Part shown: one piece after another, positions 45,355-56,389 of the stretch
Layout: each line of letters begins with the position of its first letter
Numbering within the stretch: the first letter of the stretch is position 1
NCBI GenBank assembly: GCA_032821775.1
Contig: JAVLRN010000018.1
Location: forward strand, 372,001-436,000
Length of the DNA: 64,000 nucleotides
Direction: 5' to 3'
DNA from: Sanguinoderma infundibulare
Taxonomy: Eukaryota > Basidiomycota > Agaricomycetes > Polyporales > Polyporaceae
Program-made: the position numbers and the translations under genes
The notes under the pieces: generated by a model
Databases searched by the model: none
What the model saw: only the letters and a program-made list of their open reading frames with translations
Told to the model about the DNA's origin: nothing

Positions 45355-47408
45355 CGTTGCTGACGTTCGAGACTGAAGGATGAGTAGTTGAGAACAGAGG
45401 GTGGTAGTCGAATGCAAGTGAAGTGCGACGACCTGAGGTTTGGAGAAACGAGCAGGCCAGCCTTTTATATGCGAATGACTTCCGGGCCTTCGAGTATTCC
45501 AGCACCGTACGTCATGGTGTGGTCCTCGTGTTGTTTGAAAACGTGCGGGTCCGCAGTTCAGGCTAACAGAGCCTTTCACCGTCTCATATCCGACGAGCGG
45601 CCGATGCGTCGGGTGTGGCAAGTCAAAGCGGGAGAATGGTCCACGGTGTCTCTAATCTTGAGCGTGCATGTATGCATTGAAATCGAACCTGCAGAGTATA
45701 CCGTGGTATATGTCCTTCGGAATAAGACATACGGAGTACACAGAGCTCGAGCGACACTCACCGAGTTCATGACCGGGTGACAGAGCGGGGGTCGGCTCAC
45801 CTCAGTGGCTCAAGGCGCACTCTCCTCGCTTGCCTTGCTTCCCGCTCACTAGTTAGAATCCGCGCATCGGGGAAGCGTTTTGGTGTTGATCGCTACGCGA
45901 TTCCTGTGCACGCGGTCAGCAAACGCCGCCCTCCGCAGCACGCCTGTACGAAGCGTCTTGCGCGTACGACCAAACATGCATCGCATATGCATACGGGGTA
46001 CAGGTATGCGCAGAAAGCACCCAAAACGAAAGCATATGACGTTCACTGAAAATCTTCTCTTCCTTCCGCAGCGCTGTTCGCTTCGGCCTAGGAAGTGGAT
46101 ACGATTCACTTTCATCTTTTGGTTCAGGAAAGTCCAGCAACGGAGACTTGCTCCTCTACATTTGGCCAAGCCCTCACCCGTGGATGATACCCTTGGTCTG
46201 GAGTAGCTTGGCATCCGCGTAAATATCCATTGATCGCTTTCCGGTTGTGAGGACGACGAGACGAGACAGTCCGAGAACGCCCGAAGGGCGCTATCTGCGA
46301 GAGCTGGCGGCGGTACAGCTGCGACGCTGCCGTGAGGATTATTGAGTAGGCCTTCCTCAGTTTGCGAACGTACGTACCTCTGAAGGAAGCAGTCAGTGGG
46401 AAGCAGCGGCCGCGCCGCTACCAGTGTGTACTCTTGAAGCGCTGAGCGACGGCCGGTGGAGCGCTGAAATGTGTTCCGGCGGTTGAACGTGACTTGGCTC
46501 TTGAAGTTCAACTTGCCAATCCCTTCCTCCCTTTCTTTTTTCTTCCAGGCAATCATACTGTTCCCGGATCACACAATCTGCCGGTCGGTTTTTCTGGAGG
46601 ATTCGCCGTCGAAGGCGATGATCTGTAGGCTAATCTGTAGGTCCGTTCACTACGCCCTCTAGGCTCTTACTACTGCAGCCGACCATCAGCTCTCTGACAG
46701 CGACCCGTTGGGTGGCCTCCAACGAGCTCTCTTTCTTGCGGATACCTCACGTTGCCGTGATAATCCATGGGCATGGCGGGAGAGCAGAAAACAGCAGCTT
46801 TCAAGCGACATGCCTCGACCCGGGGCTCACAGCTAGGGGGAACCATTCCCGCAGCAGTTAGCCCGTTATCCTGGCCTTGGACTAGCTATGGAAGTGAAGT
46901 GACCGGATGCGACCTCCAAGAATGGAGCAGCCCTTCTCTAAGCACCCGGCAGGTGTGCTAGCTGCTGAACCAGGCTCATCAGACCGGGAAACCTAATCCT
47001 GCCACCTTTGACTCGTTCCGATGCCGACGCTTCTTCTGGGACCGATGCTTTCTATGGCGATTGCCACGCTTCTCAAGGCCATCTGCTCAGATTCCGGCTT
47101 GATCGGTCTCAATTCAGTTCTCGGGGGCATCAAAGGGAGGAGACCATTGCTACGTAGGTTATTATGTGGTTTACGGTGCCGTGCTACCAACTAACTTCTG
47201 CCATTCAGGGGTGTCTCGGCAAGGCCGACAGAGTCATGGACGTGTTATGTTCCATGTCATCTTGCAAGGAATACCTGCCTGAATTGTGGATCGGTGCAGG
47301 CCAACGGAATGGCTTGAAAGCCGCCTTTACTTACTTGGCGGACGCCAGCCCCTCTGTCCCGTCCCTTTCCTCGGCTCGTAGAAGGTCGGCTTTGAGAAAC
47401 CTTTTGTC
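45355..47408. other. Divergent intergenic region, module 4 (PRP-D / GH27-e)
   Basis: Near-complete inverted copy of 30381-32432. No gene; the GH27-side promoter block is at about 47000-47408, with the TATA-like box changed to CTTGAAAG at 47313. Confidence 0.6.
45462..45469 (-). promoter_or_regulatory. TATA box of PRP copy D
   Basis: TATAAAAG on the minus strand about 108 bp before the ATG. Confidence 0.65.
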
Positions 47409-48370
47409 ATGTATAGCTTCAAGCGACCGCTGCGGGCCTACCTTCTTGGAGGGCTTCTTGTCTCTGTCACGCTGCCGAGCACTACCATCGCCGCTTGCGC
47501 CCCGAGCCTTGCTCTGACGGGTATTGCCGCTTCAGCTCCTACCACTGGCCCAACCCGAGCGGCAAACGTATGGGAATGGGGAGCTCGCGTTGTGCGTTCC
47601 TCCCACGTTTCTGCTACCCTAATGTGCGGCTAACTCACCGATGGCCCGCGGGGCATAGGGACATTCGTGGCGCATGTCCGACAACCTGGGCCCATCCTAG
47701 AGCTCCATCACAAGCACCATCGCCTCGAACGTCCAGTACCTCGACTCGATCGACTTCTACTCTTATAATGATATGTGAGTGCATCAAGGTTCTTGTCTGT
47801 ACAACGGGGTAACCTGCGCATATAGGAACCTGATAGAGATTGGCAACGGAGGCTTGACCATCCAGGAGCAGCGGACGAACTTCGCGACGTGGGCGTTCCT
47901 CAAGAGCCCTCTCCTTCATAGCACCGACGTGAGCCCCGCCCCATCTATCGTACATCCCATCGTTTCGCCTTACCCTTACATCCATCCCGAAGCTCTCCGT
48001 ATTGACAGCAGCCCAGTTGGCTATCGTCAAGAACGCCGAATTACTCGCGTTTAACCAGGACCCCATCGTCGGCACCCCGGCCATGCCCTTCGCTCCCTTC
48101 ATCGGGGCCCCAACCACCTCTCCCCCCGAGTTTTACGCAGGCCAGTCGTGGAAGGGGACGCACGTCTTCATCATCAATACGAATTCGGCGGCGACGACGA
48201 CGTTCGGTTTTGCGGAGGTTCCTGGCCTCGGGTCTGGCTCGGAGTTCGTGGTGCACGACATGTGGACGGGCGAGGATCTGGGCATGTTCAGGACGAGCTA
48301 CTCGACCACGGTCGACGTGCACGACACCGCTGCGCTGCTCATCACTCCCGCCGCTTGTGAAAACTGTTAG
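47409..48370 (+). pseudogene. GH27 alpha-galactosidase-like, copy e (catalytic core deleted)
   Basis: Exon 1 (MYSFKRPLRAYLLGGLLVSV) runs to ASAPTTGPTR and is fused directly to the late exon reading AANVWEWGARV. Compared with copy d, about 1 kb is gone, including LPALGWNSW, the IDD loop, the nucleophile exon and PPGGDWY. Downstream, the acid/base exon reads SWRMSDNLGPS then a TAG stop (47698-47700) where intact copies have TGG. The last exons ([43 protein letters not shown]) remain well preserved to the stop at 48370. A degenerate copy that cannot give a working enzyme. Confidence 0.8.
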
Positions 48371-49966
48371 AGATTTCGGACGCGCACGCGCGGTGGTTTA
48401 TTGTAGCAAAGACGTGGAAGAGCCTGTGTTTCCTCAGGAAGCTCGTTCTCCGATCCCTGTACAGTAGCCTAGTTGTCACACCCGATGTAAATAAGTATTG
48501 GACATCCGAAGCATGGCATATACAGCACTGGCATGAGAGGCTTCAGAATATGGCGGCACACTCATATGCGCAGTTCATTCAATAATGGGAGCCTGCGGTG
48601 AACACGAGCTATACTTAATGAACATATGTAGTACTCGTTGACATTTTGTATTTAACGGTACTGCCGTGCACGAGGCGAGTGCAAGTTTTGTTAAGAATCC
48701 AGTGCTGTCACGAAATGGAAAATACTGTATGTCAGGACCGCCCGGGGATGGCCAGCAGGGCCGGACCGCCCGGGGCGGCGGAGTCCCGAAGTTGAACCCA
48801 ACTTCGCCAATCCCTTCCTCCCACCACGCAAGGCTCCCTCCCGTCCTTCCTGGTAGCACCAAAAGGTATTCCTCCAATACTACGGCAAGATCATAAGTTT
48901 GTAAGTGTAGCGCAGATAACTACCCGGAGGGCGCCGATGAAGTATTTTGCCACTGAACAAGTTCATCGAGATCGCGCGCAATACGTAGCTTTGACCGACG
49001 AGAGCTGAGACCTGTATGCTTTTTCCGCGTGCTACCATTCCGAGTCAACCTTACTCACACTGCATCAGCACCTACATAGGTATTTCCGTGCATGGATGCA
49101 CGTTGGGAATCGTCGACATGGTACGCAAGCATTGTCTCTCAGTGGAAGGAGGCTCGGCCTCCAACACTCAAACGAGAGAACTGGAACAAGATCTGATATC
49201 GCGTAAGTACCACATATGGGATGCGTACCTGATATCGCGTAAGTAAGGACTGGGGGAAGCGATTTCAGGTCGCGGAAGGTATAGATATATCTGTGTACGT
49301 AATCATTAATCAGGTCCGGTACCGAGTAAAGATGTGATCCTTACACTCAGGCTGCCGCTCTCTCTTCCTCAGGAAGGACCACGCGCGACGATGACTCCGT
49401 TTCCTCCGTTGCCGGAGTCCTCAACTTTGACCGCGAGGCACGTCCAACTCCTTTGATACAAGATCGCTCCTGTACATCGACTGACTCCAAAACTTGAGCA
49501 GCCCTTCTCTAAACACCGGCAAGATGTGCTGGCTTCTGAACGATGTTCATCATACCGGGAAACCTAATCCCGCCGCCGTTGACTGGTTCCGATGCCGGTG
49601 CTTCGCCTATGATTGACGCTTTCTATGACGATGTGCCACGCGTCTCAAGGCCATCTGCTCTGATTCCGGCTTGATCGGTCTCAATTCAGTTCTCGGGGGT
49701 ATCAAAGGGAGGAGACCATTGCTACGTAGGTTACGATGTGGTTTATTGCGCAGTGCTACTAGCTAACTTCTGTCGTTTAGTTGTGTCTCGGCAAGATAGA
49801 CATAGGCATGGACGCGTGTTATGTTCCATGGCATCTTGCAGGGAATACCTGCCTGAATCGTGGATCGGTGCAGGCAACCGAATGGTTTAAAAGCCGCCTT
49901 TACTTGCTTGGCGGACGCCAGCCCCTCTTTCCCGTCCCTTTCCTCGGCTTTGAGAAACCCTTCGCT
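48371..49966. other. Intergenic region between GH27-e and GH27-f
   Basis: Contains a dispersed-element copy (48790-48900), module fragments and the conserved GH27 promoter block (about 49560-49960). No PRP gene or signal-peptide exon is left, so this is a module without its PRP partner. GATATCGCGTAAGTA occurs twice, 40 bp apart (49196, 49232). Confidence 0.55.
49886..49893 (+). promoter_or_regulatory. TATA-like box of GH27-f
   Basis: TTTAAAAG 81 bp before the ATG, at the position conserved in b and c. Confidence 0.5.
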
Positions 49967-51958
49967 ATGAATGTGTTTAAACAACCTCTCGGTGCCTACA
50001 TTCTCGGAGGGCTTCTTGCCTCTGTAACGCTGCCGAGCATTGCGACTCCTACGATCGCCGCTTCCACCGCGAGCCCTACTCTCACGGGTATTGCGGCTTC
50101 AGCTCCTACCATTGGACCATCCCATGATGTGGGAAAGCTTCCTGCCCTCGGGTGAGACACTCCCTTTGTTCGACTTGAGAAACGCGGGAAGCGGACTAAC
50201 GACTGATTAGCTGGAACTCCTGGGATGTGTATGGTTCAAGCAGTGCGTATTCTCCTACCCATCATCTCTATGCACCTGACTTCAAAGCCGTTGCTACGAT
50301 AGACGTCAACGAAACCAATGTCCTCGACGCCGCAAAACAATTCATCTCTCTCGGGCTTGCCGATGCAGGCTACGAATACATCAACATTGACGTATGTGCT
50401 CCTTCCAATAACACCTTCCCGCTCCGTATGGTAACGCCAATTCTCATCATACTTATAGGAGGGCTGGTTGGTCGACGCTAGAAGCGAATTCACGGGTCAG
50501 CTCGTGCCTGACCCGAGCAAGTTCCCGAACGGCATTGGTTACGTCGCTGACCAAGTGCACGGCATCGGCCTCAAGCTCGGACTAATCGCCTTTTCCGGAA
50601 CCGCTTGCAATGGAGCCTGTTCCGGGTACCCTGGTTCTCTCGGACACGAAGAACTGGACGCTGCTACTTTTGCCGAATGGGGCGTCGACTGTGAGTTTGT
50701 CCAGCGGTCGTCCGCCGGACTCAAGTGCGAGAAATCTGATCTTGATTCTGGCCTCCCAGACCTCAAGTACAGTGCGTGGATTCGCTCTCACCTCCTGCGG
50801 CGTGGAATTGACGGCCAGAATAGATAACGGCACGGTTCCCGCGAACTGGACCGACTCTCCAGTGCGCGCATCATTTCTAATCATAGCCAATCAACCCGGA
50901 TCCTAACTTCTTCTCAGAGCCCGCCTGGTGGAGACTGGTAGTACGTGTCTCCCTCCGTATTCACATACCGTCTTTGCCTAGAGGCTTGGATTGCATGATA
51001 GCAACTCAAACACTGCTATTCGCTACCGTCAAATGGTGTACGTCCCCGGGCCACTGGTTTGATTAGGTCGCATGTATGCTGACGATGTGGATACATGGCA
51101 GCGCCGCGTTGAATGAAACCGGTCGACCGTTCCTCTTCAGTATCTCGGGACTCCCAGTAGACGTATGGGAATGGGGCGCACGTGTGGTGCGTCCCTCCTA
51201 CGTCTCTGCGACCTGAATCTATGGTTGACATACCGACGGCCCCGGGGGGCATAGGGACACTCGTGGCGCATGTCCGGCAACCTGGGCCCATCCTGGAGCT
51301 CCATCGCAAGCACCATCGCCTTCAATGTCCAGCACCTCGACTCGATCGACTTCTACTCCCATAATGACATGTGAGTGCACCACGGGTCTTGTCTGCACTG
51401 GGTTGACCTGCGCGTATAGGGACCTGATGCAGATCGGAAACGGAGGCTTGACCATCCAGGAGGAGCGGACGAACTTCGCGGCGTGGGCGTTCCTCAAGAG
51501 CCCTCTCCTTGTTAGTACCGACGTGAGTCCCGCCCCATCCATCGCACATCCACATGCCACTTACATCCATCCGGAAGCTCTCTCTCTTGACCTCGGCCCA
51601 GCTGGCTATCGTCAAGAACGCCGAACTGCTCGCGTTCAACCAGGACCCCATCGTCGGCACCCCGGCCATGCCCTTCGCTCCCTTCATCGGGGCCCCGATC
51701 ACCTCGCCGCCGGAGTATTATGCAGGCCAGTCGTGGAAGGGGACGCACGTCTTCATCATTAACACGAACGCGGCGGCGACGACGATGACGTTCGGTTTTG
51801 CGGAGGTTCCTGGCCTCGGGTCTGGTTCGGAGTTCGTGGTGCACGACATGTGGACGGGCGAGGATCTGGGCACGTTCAGGACCAGCTATTCGACCACGGT
51901 CGACACGCACGACACCGCTGCGCTCCTCATCACTCCAGCCGCTTGCGAAGACTGTTAA
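49967..51958 (+). CDS. GH27 alpha-galactosidase-like protein, copy f
   Basis: Open through all exons: leader [52 protein letters not shown] then EGW (one Asp of the usual IDD pair is Glu), [110 protein letters not shown] and the C-terminal sandwich. The acid/base Asp of the family (SGD) is Asn here (SGNLG). The nucleophile codon, split by an intron, reads Asn with the consensus donor; a weaker donor plus acceptor would give KIDNG. So at least one and perhaps both catalytic acids are changed. Probably expressed but catalytically doubtful; has no adjacent PRP. Confidence 0.78.
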
Positions 51959-52304
51959 GTAGACATGTCCAGTTGTTTATTGCAGCGACGGCGTGTCAGA
52001 GATCTTGTGCTCGACCAGAAGGCTTGTTCTCCGAACCCTGTACAGTAGCATAGTTGTCGCACCGGACGGAAATGGCGCAGGAACTCGCGGCTATGCTCGA
52101 TCATATCGGCCCTGCAACATTCGGGAGGGAACTGAAAGATGAGCAAGTATATTCCGCAAGCGAACGATAACGAGGGGAGAAGCGGGACAGCATATGTATC
52201 AGCCTACACTCGCGGTTCTATGGCCCAAGGAGAACCTTGTAGGTTGGTAGGGTTTCGATGGAGTACTATTAGTTGGGCCGCTTGTCGTGGACGCCGCGCG
52301 TACG
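51959..52304. other. Convergent intergenic region
   Basis: 346 bp between the stops of GH27-f and the next minus-strand gene; nothing seen. Confidence 0.45.
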
Positions 52305-52808
52305 TCATCTGTCGAGCTCGAGCTCGATGTTCTCCTTCGGGCCCGGCGTGTGCGGGCCCTCCGAGTCTCCCTCATCGGGGCGATCGCGGAAAAGGACGAC
52401 AGAGGACACAAACATGACCGCTGCGTAGGTGATGCCAATCACGCCGACGGTAGGTTCGCCGGTCGAACAGGCAGTTATCGCGACAACTGTGGAATGTCCA
52501 GCCATGATTAATAACACCGAACGTCAGTGATATGGACCACGAACCGGCTCCGCCGGAGATGCAGGTCATGACCAGCCCTTCATCTGTACCGCACTAATAA
52601 GCGTAAATGCTCAGTGAGAGCGACCGATGGAACGCGCACTGTTTTTAAAGGTCCACCCGCGACGAGCGGGTTTGAGATCCGGGTTGGGGACGACGGACGC
52701 GCTGTCCCCGAGCCTATCGCGACGTGCCCGGTTCGACAGCGCACTCCTGGGGTTCACGAAAGCCAGCGCGACCAGAGCAGCGATAAAGCCAAAGGAAGAG
52801 GAACACAT
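52305..52808 (-). CDS. Small secreted protein, RR-GWTF family, short copy
   Basis: Exon 1 encodes a signal peptide (MCSSSFGFIAALVALAFVNP) and ends KPARRGWTFKN. A second exon gives MTCISGGAGSWSISLTFG, and the last VVAITACSTGEPTVGVIGIT, YAAVMFVSSVVLF and a charged tail ending NIELELDR. The order 'dibasic-GWTF, then xACSTGEP.., then hydrophobic VMFVSSVVLF' repeats in the next gene upstream on the same strand (ARR/VRR-GWTF, AACATGNPVNCAIGSTFAVF). The last intron as read is only 31 nt, shorter than usual, so the model is tentative. Unknown family; the tandem pair and signal peptides suggest small secreted proteins, perhaps cut after the dibasic site. Confidence 0.5.
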
Positions 52809-53293
52809 TGCCGGCAGTGTGATGGTCGTATTGTCGAGTGCACCCGTGGGTACGTCGTCAGAGCCCTTTTATGCGCTGCCTCGGTGGATATAGAGTCTCG
52901 GGGCAGATCGGCGCGCGCGCAGAAGTCTAAGACGCCCTAAGGACGTCTTAGACTGGATGATATTAAGATCATAAAATACAAGCGCCACAGGGCCAGTACT
53001 TATACCATCAGACTCACGTTGGACTCACCGCTCAAAGTACTTGGGCGCATCTTGGACTCAGGGACGTGCGTTTCGTCGATGTAAGTTCCCGAATCATCGT
53101 TCTGGACCACCATCAAGGCGACGGGACAAGTATCTCCCACTTAGATTTGGGCTCGGACCGGACTGAACGCGAGACCCCGTTTAGAAAATACAAAGAAAGC
53201 CATGACACGACGATGAGTAAATTACAAAGCGCAAGACACTGTGCCCTTAGCCGTACACGTGCGTCCTACTCCAATCGAGAAGTACAGTACTAC
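52809..53293. other. Intergenic region, no gene seen
   Basis: 485 bp. CTTTTATG at 52867 is a plausible TATA-like element on the minus strand for the gene at 52305-52808. Confidence 0.4.
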
Positions 53294-54375
53294 TCAGACA
53301 CCATCAGCGGCACACCTGTTATAAATAGCCTCCTCCTCTCCAGGCTCCGTCCACTGGAACTCCTGGTCGTTCCAACCGTACGTCAGCAGCCCGTTGGCGA
53401 GCCCGCCGTCTGAGTCCGAAAACTCGGCGCACGCGGCGATCGTCGTCGTCGCGATCATCCACCCGCCCACGTTGGCCGCAAAGAAGCTCGTGCCGTCCGA
53501 GGTGCTGTGGAATGAGTCGTATGCGGCCTCATTGTTGTTGATCCACGAGTAGTCCGCGACGAACCCGCCGTCGTCGTCCGGGTCGCTCCGCCCCTCGAGG
53601 CCGGCCTGAGTCTCGTTCCAGAAGGGGACGCCGCTGTACATGCCTACGTAAGCCCGATTGTTTCAATAGGCAGGGAGCATACTGGATTGCGTACCGTGCG
53701 CGCAACTTCTGAATCTTTCCCGGGCCATTGTTGAAGTACTGGACGGTGTGGTTGAGCCCGAGGTGAGTGACGTGCGCGACGTTGTGCCATTTGCCCGTTT
53801 CGAGCTCGCTCTCGAGCCTCTGCACCACGCTCTGGTGCGGGGTAGGCGGGTAGATGAAGTACGGGTTCGCGATCTCTCCCGCTGCCCGATCGGAGAGGGC
53901 ATAGACGGCGAAGAAGACCCCAAAGACTGCAAAAGTGCTGCCGATCGCGCAGTTCACCGGGTTGCCCGTCGCACAAGCAGCAGCCGCAACACCTATCGCG
54001 TCCACAGAGACGATGAGTTACGGCGGCACTATATTGATATTGAAGAGCGCTTTGAACTGACCGACACTCGCAACGATGGTCTCTGTGGCCATCTTCTGGT
54101 CTGCAGTGGGACGAGTAAGCATGGGATCGAAGTGAGTAGAGACGGGTGCAACGCCTACTGTTGTTGAAGGTCCACCCGGCGCGACGAACGAGCTCGACGT
54201 CGTCCGGAGCCATGAGCTCCTTGTCGCCATCGTACTCGAAGACGGCCTTGTCCGACGAGACCTCGTGCACAGCGAGCTCTACATCGCGTGCCTGGATAGA
54301 CACTGCAATAGCACAGTGTGCGAAGGCGATCGCCGCGAGGAGAATAGGAAGGAGAGAGCGAATGGGGGACCGCAT
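53294..54375 (-). CDS. Secreted protein, RR-GWTF family, long copy (possible in-frame stop)
   Basis: The start MRSPIRSLLPILLAAIAFAH is a signal peptide; then VFEYDGDKELMAPDDVELVR with RAGWTFNN closing exon 1. Exon 2 gives QKMATETIVASVGQFKALFN then INIVPP and TAA (near 54023-54025); the same frame resumes LIVSVDAIGVAAAACATGNP, the hydrophobic STFAVFGVFFAVYAL, then NPYFIYPPTPHQSVVQRLES and HNVAHVTHLGLNHTVQYFNN. The last exon reads MYSGVPFWNETQAGL, TSFFAANVGGWMIATTTIAA and TYGWNDQEFQWTEPGEEEAI. Either a TAA nonsense change or an intron I could not place without breaking the frame removes the stop. TATAAAAG lies at 54431-54438. Family unknown. Confidence 0.5.
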
Positions 54376-54430
54376 CGCTGTTCGGATTGCCGTGTGGAGT
54401 GGCTGGCTGGACGTGGGTCCGCTCGTGGCC

Positions 54431-54438
54431 CTTTTATA
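54431..54438 (-). promoter_or_regulatory. TATA box of the long RR-GWTF gene
   Basis: TATAAAAG on the minus strand 56 bp before the ATG. Confidence 0.55.
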
Positions 54439-56389
54439 CTCCATTGTGGTCGACGTAGACGCGAGCTTGAGGCCCAGCGAGAGCCACGGAGGCGGCTGCT
54501 CGACTCAACATAGTCAGGGGAAGAGGGTCAAAGCCTTGCATGTTGATGCGCTGAACTGAGACCCCACTGCCTCATCCTTCTGGCTGGTAGAATGGGTCAA
54601 GGCTGGGCGCATCTTGAAAGCGGCGCCCGAGATCCTGACCATGCGACCGACGTGCTCGGCCAAGTTCCAGAGCTCACATAGGGCCTGTCTTCTACGCGAC
54701 GTATCCGGAAAGGTTCAGCAAATGCACAGTGGGTCTGCCAAAGGAAGTAACGGTCCCAAAAATTTCTCGAGAGATCGGGAAACTGCAAAAGCGGCTAGCC
54801 AGTGACTCGCTGTGGCCTGGCGCAAAACGGCGTCAATGTCTTGCATACAGTTCCAATTTCAACACCGAAGGACTCGGAACACTTGCCAGCTGAGACATGG
54901 CGGACCTGGGGTATTCGTCGTAGCGAGCGCATCGCCAACAAATAATAGTACAGCGGCGAGGCACAATACAATACGCGCGCCGCCGACATGCGCCTATTGC
55001 TCAGGTGCATGCCGCCGACCGGCGACAGACGAGGCACCAACACCACGAGGGTAGTCCGAAATCATCTTCGGGAGCGTCCTTCTGTCTGCCAGTGTGGTTT
55101 ACTGCAGCGTGACAGGGTACGAACTAGAAACGGGAGTTTGAACATCAGCGCTCAGCCGGGACCGTGAAGCGCTACGCTCGAGGCCTATGGCATGAGCATG
55201 GCGCACAGACATTGGACCGTGGGATGTCGATGCAGGGAAAGCGGCACGTTTCAATTCACAAAGCACTGACTGATCACTCGCCTGTAACCCATAAATCTCT
55301 TGTATCTCCGTAGGACCCGATCCCTATCCAAAGGCGACCTCAGGCGGAGAGAACAAGATGAAGAGGCGGGGGCTGCTGCGGCGCACTTGTTTAGGAACAT
55401 GGCAGCGCCGACAACAGGTGGCCTGAATGGTGCACAGACTTTGTTACATCTTGCTTCACGCATTCAGTGCTCTGCACATACTATTTGTAGAAAGTCGTGG
55501 GGCGGCGGCTAGCGCAGACGGGACTCAGTCTGACGCACGGAAGTGTCAACAGCTGAGTGTATATTTACCTAGCGCAGACGGGCCTGTAGAGTACATGTCA
55601 GATAGCACTAGGGACAGGAATAAAGCATATCTTACCTCAGTCTGATGCATGGAGTATCAACAGCTGAGGGAAGACGAGAAGAAAAAATCTCGAAGGGAGT
55701 GTACGGTTGTGTGCAAACAACAACAAATAGGCGCTTAATATATACTGTACCTACTACCTACTGCGTTCGGTGACCTCTCTCTACCCTATTCTCAACACTA
55801 TTTGCGTCAGTTTTCACTAGACTTTCTGGCATAAAAAACGATGGATTGGATGCACGTACTTGCTCATGGCCTTTACTGAAGGTTAACCTATAGAAGACCA
55901 AGTTTGGGATCAGAGTTGCTCATGAGTCGCATAGCGGCAAGGAGTAGAATGAGAGAAAGAGGTAAGCGCTGTCACAGTCCGGTTCAATGTCAGCGCCTCG
56001 CGAGGTCCGCCGATCTCTAACTAAAATTAGTATTCCGAACTTATCATGCACCTCCGACTTCCAAGCGCGAAAATGTGACTCGGCGGAGGCGGTTGTTGAT
56101 TCCGATGACCGCGCACAATCTCTCCGTCATCCGAACCTACTGTCACGCTGCTCGCAGTCTTTATAAGTTCAAAGCCTGGGTTGTACATATGTAAAGAGAA
56201 AGGGGCAGAGCACGTCCTCCATTGTCACAAAGAACCTCTATCGAAACCAATGACAACCTGACTAGAAATACAGTTACGCTTGAAGGTGGTTTAGCACGGA
56301 AATCTTTTCACCCCGACGAGTCGACGAAACCCTCTTCTTACCCCAGTCCGTCGACGAAACCCCCCACACGCGCAACACCGGGCCGCTCC
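54439..56389. other. Intergenic region, no gene seen
   Basis: About 1.95 kb. Two imperfect direct repeats: CTAGCGCAGACGGG at 55508 and 55569, and CAGTCTGA(C/T)GCA..TCAACAGCTGAG at 55528 and 55640. No conserved ORF. Confidence 0.45.
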
